NCBI GenBank assembly: GCA_012510325.1
Contig: JAAZIG010000365.1
Span: 1-12,320 of the forward strand
From: Bacillota bacterium
GTDB taxonomy: Bacteria; Bacillota; Dethiobacteria; DTU022
Length of the DNA stretch: 12,320 nucleotides
Direction of reading: 5' to 3'
The notes under the pieces: model-generated
Database searches by the model: none
What the model was told of the DNA's origin: nothing
Seen by the model: the letters and a program-made list of their open reading frames with translations, nothing else
Part shown: piece after piece, positions 7,487-12,320 of the stretch
How the letters are laid out: the number at the start of each line of letters is the position of its first letter
How positions within the stretch are numbered: the first letter of the stretch is position 1
Program-made: the position numbers and the translations under genes

Positions 7487-8344
7487 CTAATCCCCCACTT
7501 TGTGCCCGGTCAGCTCTACAAAAACATCTTCCAGATTGCTTTCCCGGATCACCAGATTATCTTGCAACCCTGAGGCATAGCGGAGCGCCTCGCCCCTGTT
7601 TTCAAAGACAAGATACTTCGTTTCATCGTTGTAACCGGTAACCCTGTTGTTGGGGATCTCCACCACCACCTTGCCCACCTTTTGCTTGAGCTCTGTCGGA
7701 GTACCCAGAGCGATCAACCGGCCCCGGTTCATGATCCCCACACGGTGGCAGAGCAGCTCCGCCTCCTCAATATAGTGGGTGGTCAAAAGAACCGTAATTC
7801 CCCGGTTGTTGAGGCTTCTGATCAGATCCCAGATCTTGCGGCGCACCTGCGGATCCAGTCCCACTGTCGGCTCATCCAAAAAGAGGAGCCGCGGCTCATG
7901 CATCAGGGCGCGGGCAATCATCAGGCGCCTTTTCATCCCCCCGGAAAAATGCTCTACCGCAGTCGCCGCGCGTTCGCTTAAATTGACAAAATCGAGGAGC
8001 TCCTTCGTCCGGGCGCGCCTTTCCCCGGGAGGCAGTTTGAAGAGCCGTCCGTGCAACTCCATGTTTTCCCGCGCCGTCAGCTTGATGTCTAAATTTTCTC
8101 TTTGGGAAACAACCCCGATCTCTCTCTTGATCACCGCGTTACCGCGGGATATCTTCCGGCCGTTGATCAGCACTTTTCCCCCTGTGGGGCGGGCCAGTGT
8201 GGTCAGGATGCGGATGACGGTGGTCTTTCCCGCACCGTTGGGCCCCAGCAGGCCGAAGATCTCCCCCGCCTTTACGGTCAGGTTCAAATTGTCAACCGCT
8301 CTGACTTCCTTGTACTGTTTGCACAGTCCGCTTATCTCAATCAA
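7487..8344 (-). CDS. ABC exporter ATPase, DrrA-like
   Basis: A 285-residue ATPase when read from TTG at 8344. It powers the ABC-2 permease that follows directly. Motifs: Walker A G-P-N-G-A-G-K-T-T (34-42), Q-loop Gln81, signature F-S-G-G-M (133-137), Walker B L-L-F-L-D-E-P (153-159), D-loop V-G-L-D-P (161-165) and His190. The ~65-residue C-terminal extension ending in 'R-E-S-N-L-E-D-V-F-V-E-L-T-G' is characteristic of the daunorubicin/NodI-type branch of ABC ATPases. The reading frame is open back to 8524, but that stretch overlaps the end of chlI in another frame and carries no ABC sequence. A GGGAG site eight bases before TTG 8344, and the classic family start M-I-E-I-x-G-L, settle the shorter form. 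It follows chlI by 52 bases. Substrate unknown. Confidence 0.92.
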   Translation of the reverse strand: MIEISGLCKQYKEVRAVDNLNLTVKAGEIFGLLGPNGAGKTTVIRILTTLARPTGGKVLINGRKISRGNAVIKREIGVVSQRENLDIKLTARENMELHGRLFKLPPGERRARTKELLDFVNLSERAATAVEHFSGGMKRRLMIARALMHEPRLLFLDEPTVGLDPQVRRKIWDLIRSLNNRGITVLLTTHYIEEAELLCHRVGIMNRGRLIALGTPTELKQKVGKVVVEIPNNRVTGYNDETKYLVFENRGEALRYASGLQDNLVIRESNLEDVFVELTGHKVGD

Positions 8345-8352
8345 ATAGAACA

Positions 8353-8357
8353 CTCCC
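8353..8357 (-). promoter_or_regulatory. Ribosome binding site deciding the DrrA-like ATPase start
   Basis: GGGAG on the minus strand eight bases before TTG 8344. It supports the 285-residue form instead of the longer frame open to 8524. Confidence 0.65.
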
Positions 8358-8396
8358 TGCCTCTGTACAGTTACCACACCCTGCCGTTTCAAACTG

Positions 8397-9446
8397 CTAC
8401 TTTTGCCCCTCCATGATCCCCGCCAGTTTCTGCTGATCCAGGGAAAGATCCTGGAATGGCTTGCGCCGCATCCGGTGCACCAGAGCCAGATCGGCCGTGG
8501 CGCGGATATCTTCCTCGCTGACACTCTCGCGCCCCTGAAGGGCAGCCCTCGTCTTTGCCGCCTTCATCATAATCAGATCGGCGCGGTGCCCGTCCACGCC
8601 CATTTCCACGGCGATCTCGGCGATCAGGTAGAGCATCTTCTCGGGCACCCGCACCTGCAACAGCATCTCTTTTGCCGCGATGATCTGTCGGCGGAGCTTT
8701 TCCTGCTCCCCTTCCCAACGGGCGCAAAATTCGGCGGGGCCCTCCTCAAAAGACACTCTCCGGCGAATGACCTCGACCCGCTGATGGGGATCCAAAATCC
8801 CCTCGATCTGCACACACAAACCGAAACGATCCAGCAGCTGCGGCCTCAGCTCGCCCTCTTCCGGGTTCATCGTTCCCACCAGCATAAAATTTGCCGGATG
8901 GGTAAAGGAGACCCCTTCGCGCTCCACGGTATTGACCCCCATGGCCGCCGAATCCAGCAAAACGTCAACGATATGGTCGTCCAAAAGATTGACTTCATCC
9001 ATATACAGAATGCCGCGGTTGGCTTCGGCCAGGACACCGGGCTCAAAGCGCTTTTCCCCTTTTTTGATGGCCTCCTCCAGGTCCAGGGTCCCCACCACCC
9101 GGTCCTCTGTGGCAGAGACGGGCAGCTCAACCACCTTCATCCGACGCGCTCCCCTTTCCGGCACCGCCCCGCTGTGCTGCCGCTCCCTGCAGGAGGAGCA
9201 CATCGTGGTAATATCTGCGGGGTCGCAGCCAAAGGGGCAGCCGAGCACCACTTCATTATCCGGCAGCAGCGCCGCCAAAGCGCGCACCGCCGTTGACTTG
9301 GCCGTCCCTTTTTCACCGCGGATCAAGACGCCGGCCAGCTTCGGATTGATCGCATTCAAGACCAGGGCCAGCTTCATATTTTCCTGCCCCACCAATGCGG
9401 TAAAGGGGTAAATATACCTGACGCTATCTCCGACAATTTGTGCCAT
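8397..9446 (-). CDS. chlI: ChlI/BchI-type AAA+ chelatase small subunit
   Basis: A 349-residue AAA+ ATPase of the magnesium/cobalt chelatase I family, which assembles in rings and drives metal insertion by the large subunit. Motifs: Y-P-F-T-A-L-V-G-Q (13-21), Walker A G-E-K-G-T-A-K-S-T (44-52), 'L-P-V-S-A-T-E-D-R-V-V-G' (108-119), Walker B I-L-Y-M-D-E-V-N (146-153), 'G-T-M-N-P-E-E-G-E-L-R-P-Q-L-L-D-R-F-G-L' sensor-1/arginine region (191-210) and 'G-H-R-A-D' sensor-2 (286-290). Four cysteines (70, 74, 83, 86) sit in an insert after the first strand and may bind zinc or an iron-sulfur cluster. ATG at 9446 has AAGGG eight bases upstream. It lies 51 bases after the ChlID gene, to which its whole length is clearly paralogous. 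With CobN encoded in the same operon it probably serves that subunit. Confidence 0.95.
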   Translation of the reverse strand: MAQIVGDSVRYIYPFTALVGQENMKLALVLNAINPKLAGVLIRGEKGTAKSTAVRALAALLPDNEVVLGCPFGCDPADITTMCSSCRERQHSGAVPERGARRMKVVELPVSATEDRVVGTLDLEEAIKKGEKRFEPGVLAEANRGILYMDEVNLLDDHIVDVLLDSAAMGVNTVEREGVSFTHPANFMLVGTMNPEEGELRPQLLDRFGLCVQIEGILDPHQRVEVIRRRVSFEEGPAEFCARWEGEQEKLRRQIIAAKEMLLQVRVPEKMLYLIAEIAVEMGVDGHRADLIMMKAAKTRAALQGRESVSEEDIRATADLALVHRMRRKPFQDLSLDQQKLAGIMEGQK

Positions 9447-9497
9447 GTTACCAGCCCTTTCACTACTGTTTAATCGACTGCCGCCCCTTTTTGCAGT

Positions 9498-11498
9498 TCA
9501 CCCTCCCAGAACACCGTGAACCGCCTCGACCAAGCGGTCTGCCTTCAGCTCATCAAGCTCGTAATAATCGGCATCCATCACCTCGGCCAGCTGCCGGGCC
9601 AGGCCGAATGAAAGGAAACCGCTCTTCTCCACATCTACTACCAAACTCCTGATCTGCTCTTCCTCCCTGATCATCCCGGCGGCGCGGGCGGCTTCGGCCA
9701 GCGGTCTCTCCTCACCCAAACTGACATTGGCCTTGCCGTCAGAGATTACAATGAGCAGCGGCCTGATATCGGGGTCTTTGTAGAGATGCGCTCTGGCGAC
9801 CTCATATGATTTAACCAGTCCGGCAGAGAGAGGAGTCCGTCCTCCGGTGGGGAGCTCTTCCAGAAGGACCTGAGCACGCTCCACGCTGTTGGTGGGCGGC
9901 AGAACCACCTCCGCCTCTTCCCCCCGGAAGGCCACCAAACCGACGCGATCACGCTTTTGATAGGCATCCAGCAGCAACGATAATACAGCTCCCTTGGCTT
10001 CCACCATCCGCTGCTGTGCACCCATGGAACCGCTGGCATCGACAACAAAAAGAAGGAAATTGCCCACCCTTTTCTCGCGCACCTTTTCACGCAGATCACC
10101 GGGCTCAATAACCACGGCAACCCCGTCCCGCCGGCGGCGCCTCTGGTACGGCGCGGCTGCCCGAAGGGTGGCGTCAAAGGCAAGATCCTCTCTTTCCCAG
10201 CGCAGGGTGCTCCGCACGTAACGCCCCGATTTGGTGGCGGTGCGGCCCCGGGACCTCCTCCCGGAACCCCGGCGCAGAACCCCGGTGACCTTGTAGCTGA
10301 TCCGGCGCACGGGAAAAGGTTCTCCCACCGCAAACACTTTTTCGGAAACGCCCTGAGGCGGTGCTTCCTTTTGGGAGTGTTCCTGTTCTTCCCCCTGTGA
10401 TTCTTCTTCCATTTCCGGAGCACCGGCGGGCTGCTGCTCCTGTTCCTGCGCCTGTTCCGCTTCGTTTTCCGGCTCGTCGGGCTCATCGGGTTCTTCCGGA
10501 GCCGGCGGCTCCGGCTGCTGCTGCGGCGGAGGCGCCTCCCGCATGCGGTGGGGCAAAACATATTCCGCCGCTTCGTGGACATCGTCTTCGCCAACTGCCG
10601 CTCTCCCGTGAAAGGCAGCCAGAGTGCGGGCGCAAGCGGTCATCACCAAATCGGCGCGGTGCCCGGCAACCAGCGCTTCGGTGCAGATACGGGTAACCAG
10701 CTCTTCCAGCCCCGGCTCCATGATCACCCCGGGGAGCAAATCCCGGGCGGAAACGATTTTCCGGCACATTCTTGCTTCTTCTTCAGCCCATCTGTCCAGA
10801 AAATCTAGCGGATCGAGATCAAAAGACTCCCGCCGCTTGATAATCTCCACCCGCACAGCCGGATCGCTCTCACCCTCGACCTGCACACAGAGGCCAAAGC
10901 GGTCGATCAGCTGGGGACGCAGCTCCCCCTCTTCCGGATTCATCGTGCCCACTAAAATAAATTCAGCCGGGTGGCTGTAAGAAAGCCCCTCCCTCTCGAC
11001 AAAATTGATCCCCAGTGCCGCCGCATCGAGCAGCAGATCCACAATATGATCGTCCAACAGGTTAACTTCGTCCACATAGAGGATCCCCCGGTTTGCCCGG
11101 GCTAGCAGGCCAGGTTCAAAGCGGCGCCCCCCCTGCTTTACCGCAAATTCAAAATCGAGGCTGCCTACCACCCGGTCTTCGGTAGCGGATACGGGTAGAT
11201 CAACCACCTGCACCCGCCGCCGGACCGAAGGTGGCGTTGCTCCGCTGCTGTTTTCCCGGCAATCAAGGCACCGTTTCCCGGGCTGAAAGGGATCACACTG
11301 GTAGGAACACCCGGCAATTACCGGAATTTCCGGCAAAAGAGCGGCTAGAGAACGCACCGCCGTGGATTTGGCGGTGCCCTTCTCCCCCCTGATCAGAACA
11401 CCGCCCAACCGGGGGTTGATCGCATTTAACAAAAGCGCTTTTTTCATTTTATCCTGTCCCATAAGTGCGCTAAAGGGATAGACAAACTTGCTCTGCAA
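9498..11498 (-). CDS. chlD: ChlD/ChlID-type chelatase medium subunit (AAA+ plus VWA domain)
   Basis: About 666 residues from TTG 11498. Order: AAA+ domain (1-~320) with Walker A G-E-K-G-T-A-K-S-T (38-46) and Walker B I-L-Y-V-D-E-V-N (139-146); a Pro/Glu/Gln-rich acidic linker (~322-380); a basic Arg/Ser/Gly stretch (~409-427); and a von Willebrand A domain (~480-666) with MIDAS motif D-A-S-G-S-M-G (487-493), a T-G-G-R-T-P-L loop (~551-557) and 'V-I-S-D-G-K-A-N' (584-591). The medium subunit links the AAA+ ring to the large subunit. Four cysteines (64, 68, 77, 80) match those of the neighbouring ChlI. In chlorophyll ChlD the AAA+ motifs are often degraded; here they look functional. TTG 11498 is chosen because GGAGAGGGAG (11507-11516) lies eight bases upstream; ATG codons at 11522 and 11570 lack a good site. 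It is the first gene of the cluster. Confidence 0.93.
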   Translation of the reverse strand: MQSKFVYPFSALMGQDKMKKALLLNAINPRLGGVLIRGEKGTAKSTAVRSLAALLPEIPVIAGCSYQCDPFQPGKRCLDCRENSSGATPPSVRRRVQVVDLPVSATEDRVVGSLDFEFAVKQGGRRFEPGLLARANRGILYVDEVNLLDDHIVDLLLDAAALGINFVEREGLSYSHPAEFILVGTMNPEEGELRPQLIDRFGLCVQVEGESDPAVRVEIIKRRESFDLDPLDFLDRWAEEEARMCRKIVSARDLLPGVIMEPGLEELVTRICTEALVAGHRADLVMTACARTLAAFHGRAAVGEDDVHEAAEYVLPHRMREAPPPQQQPEPPAPEEPDEPDEPENEAEQAQEQEQQPAGAPEMEEESQGEEQEHSQKEAPPQGVSEKVFAVGEPFPVRRISYKVTGVLRRGSGRRSRGRTATKSGRYVRSTLRWEREDLAFDATLRAAAPYQRRRRRDGVAVVIEPGDLREKVREKRVGNFLLFVVDASGSMGAQQRMVEAKGAVLSLLLDAYQKRDRVGLVAFRGEEAEVVLPPTNSVERAQVLLEELPTGGRTPLSAGLVKSYEVARAHLYKDPDIRPLLIVISDGKANVSLGEERPLAEAARAAGMIREEEQIRSLVVDVEKSGFLSFGLARQLAEVMDADYYELDELKADRLVEAVHGVLGG

Positions 11499-11506
11499 GA
11501 TTACAA

Positions 11507-11516
11507 CTCCCTCTCC
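11507..11516 (-). promoter_or_regulatory. Ribosome binding site deciding the chlD start
   Basis: GGAGAGGGAG on the minus strand, eight bases before TTG 11498. The resulting N-terminus aligns with that of the adjacent ChlI, where Y-P-F follows within about 15 residues. The upstream in-frame ATGs (11522, 11570) would add residues with no family resemblance. Confidence 0.6.
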
Positions 11517-11575
11517 TAACATTAACTGCCCCGCCGGTAAAACAGTGAAGAAATCGCGATCGGACACCATTGTGT

Positions 11576-11605
11576 CACTAATATCATATTCGTGCCACCA
11601 CTAAT
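11576..11605 (-). promoter_or_regulatory. Candidate promoter/operator of the chelatase operon
   Basis: On the minus strand a TATGAT -10-like hexamer lies at 11583-11588 in an AT-rich stretch that contrasts with the GC-rich genes. No good -35 is found at 17 bases (only an AGAATC-like hexamer), so the promoter may need an activator. Two direct copies of ATTAGTG (plus-strand CACTAAT at 11576-11582 and 11599-11605), 23 bases apart, bracket the -10. A short palindrome GACAC-catt-GTGTC follows at 11563-11576, near the expected transcription start. All three could be regulator sites. This is pattern reading only. Confidence 0.35.
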
Positions 11606-11690
11606 GATTCTCTATCTTTTGATTAAACCCTCTATTGGTTAAGTTAATTTTTATGAAAATTATTATTTATTGTCATCCGGCCACTGGAAG

Positions 11691-11980
11691 CCTGAAGGAT
11701 CTGTACGCAAACGTTGTAACTTGAGCTAAAGAATGCTGCAAGAAACAGCGGAGTGCAATGCGAAAGGCGGTCACTGGGATACAGTGACATTTGAGATGCT
11801 TCGCTGCGCTCAGCATGACATGAAGCGAGAGAAGAATGGTTATTAGCAGGGGCAGGATGGCAGCAAATAGGAGAGAACTTTTAAAAAATGAACCGCGAGA
11901 GCAGTCCCCGCGGTTGAAAATGGGCCAGGAGATCCGTCCCCGTGGCCCACCCTCGTGGCTCATCCAGCCATTGAAGTCAT
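11691..11980. repeat. Repeat unit A
   Basis: First complete unit. It contains four hairpins: GTCACTG/CAGTGAC (11770-11788, five-base loop), ATGCT/AGCAT (11796-11816), AACCGCG/CGCGGTT (11891-11915) and TGGGCCA/TGGCCCA (11921-11949). The last two share a loop pattern GAGAxCxGTCCC. Confidence 0.85.
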
Positions 11981-12269
11981 CCTGAAGGAGCTGTACGCAA
12001 CCTTGTTACTTGAGCTAAAGAATGCTGCAAGAAACAGCGGAGTGCAATGCGAAAGGCGGTCACAAGGATACAGCGACATTCCAGATACTTCGCTGCGCTC
12101 AGTATGACATGAAGCGAGAGAAGAATGGCTATTAGTCAGGGCAGGATGGCAGTAAATCGGGAGAGAGCTTCCTGAAAATGCACCGCGAGAGCAGTCCCCG
12201 CGCTGCAAAATGAGCCAGGAGATCCGTCCCTGTGGCTCACCCCCGTGGCTCAGCCAGCCATTGGAGTCA
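11981..12269. repeat. Repeat unit B
   Basis: Second unit, the same length as A within one or two bases. Its hairpins are ATACT/AGTAT (12085-12105), CACCGCG/CGCGCTG (12181-12205, one mismatch) and TGAGCCA/TGGCTCA (12211-12239). The first hairpin of unit A (GTCACTG/CAGTGAC) is degraded here. Confidence 0.85.
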
Positions 12270-12320
12270 GGATACAGCGACATTTGAAATACTTCGCTGC
12301 GCTCAGTATGACATGAAGCG
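12270..12320. repeat. Third, internally shortened repeat copy (cut by window end)
   Basis: After the end of unit B the sequence jumps directly to the GGATACAGCGACATT block, which in unit B begins at 12066. About 85 bases of the unit's start are therefore missing. The ATACT/AGTAT hairpin (12289-12309) is kept. Confidence 0.75.

Larger units (their letters stand above)
11671..12320. repeat. Tandem array of ~290-base hairpin-rich repeat units, running off the right edge
   Basis: This gene-free stretch holds two near-identical tandem units (about 11691-11980 and 11981-12269) and the start of a third, shortened copy (12270-12320). A 17-base tail of an earlier unit (from about 11674) precedes the first. 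Shared blocks include the AAGAATGCTGCAAGAAACAG block, CTTCGCTGCGCTCAG and AGGAGATCCGTCCC. Long minus-strand frames through it (for example 11673-11963 and 11960-12283) resemble each other only because the DNA repeats and have no credible protein features. CTTCGCTGCGCTCAGxATGACA-type strings are, from memory, common intergenic repeats in bacterial genomes. No transposase or tRNA is seen. Confidence 0.9.

Noticed and set aside
10483..10594. Possible programmed frameshift in chlD at the end of the AAA+ domain, which would make a ChlI-sized product
   Set aside because: The alternative frame does stop soon after (10483), but I see no slippery heptamer or other clear signal, only a GGAGGCGCCTCC palindrome. 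A separate chlI gene is present, so the small subunit needs no frameshift.
9746..10594. 282-codon minus-strand frame overlapping the linker and VWA part of chlD
   Set aside because: The VWA domain with its MIDAS motif is in the other frame and is uninterrupted. The overlapping frame is an Arg/Pro-rich shadow.
1600..11498. Interpretation as a bacteriochlorophyll magnesium chelatase locus (BchHID, heliobacterial)
   Set aside because: The large subunit has CobN-like C-terminal sequence, and no other bch gene is in the window. The surrounding transporters fit metal or corrinoid handling better.
11677..11700. GCCACTGGAAGCCTGAAGGA resembles pieces of a cobalamin riboswitch (GCCACTG and B12-box)
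   Set aside because: It lies on the strand pointing away from the operon, has no upstream riboswitch core (the region before it is AT-rich), and the same block in the next unit (CCAGCCATTGAAGTCATCCTG) shows it is part of the repeat.
11673..12283. Two adjacent minus-strand frames with similar translations, which look like a small gene family
   Set aside because: They are similar only because they read through two copies of the same tandem DNA repeat. Their translations contain the C-H-x-E-R-S-E type string typical of spurious proteins from intergenic repeats.
11671..12320. CRISPR array or insertion sequence
   Set aside because: Units are about 290 bases and adjacent without unique spacers, so it is not CRISPR. 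There is no transposase frame, and terminal inverted repeats are not evident.

Overview
The window carries one long minus-strand gene cluster of eight genes, running from about 11,500 down past base 1. It is followed on its promoter side (11,671-12,320) by a gene-free tandem repeat array. The host is most likely a Gram-positive anaerobe of the Clostridia/Peptococcaceae type. Support for this is indirect: strong AGGAG-type ribosome binding sites, frequent GTG and TTG starts, a lipoprotein-anchored binding protein, and an oxygen-naive style of cobaltochelatase with extra cysteines. No marker gene fixes the species.

Layout in transcription order: (1) a ChlI-ChlD fusion-type chelatase subunit with AAA+ and von Willebrand A domains (start near 11,498); (2) a separate ChlI AAA+ chelatase subunit; (3) a DrrA-like ABC ATPase and (4) its ABC-2 permease, together an export-type ABC pair; (5) a FecCD/BtuC-type permease; (6) a CobN/BchH-type large chelatase subunit of about 1,293 residues; (7) a FecE/BtuD-type ATPase whose GTG start overlaps the cobN stop codon; (8) the 5' part of a lipoprotein periplasmic-type binding protein that runs off the left edge. 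Gaps are from an overlap up to 98 bases, and I see no convincing terminator between genes, so a single transcript is likely.

How it fits together: ChlD, ChlI and CobN are the medium, small and large subunits of an ATP-driven metal-tetrapyrrole chelatase. FecB-, FecC- and FecE-like proteins form a complete importer for a metal chelate, corrinoid or haem-like molecule. The DrrAB-like pair would move something outward or between membrane leaflets. The standard reading is cobalt insertion for cobamide synthesis linked to corrinoid or metal uptake. No other cobalamin biosynthesis gene and no B12 riboswitch is visible in the window, so a different metal or even metal removal from an imported tetrapyrrole remains open.

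Upstream of the cluster, 11,571-11,670 is AT-rich and holds a plausible promoter with a short direct repeat. Bases 11,671-12,320 hold two tandem ~290-base repeat units and a truncated third, rich in hairpins. Three of these hairpins show compensatory base changes between copies.
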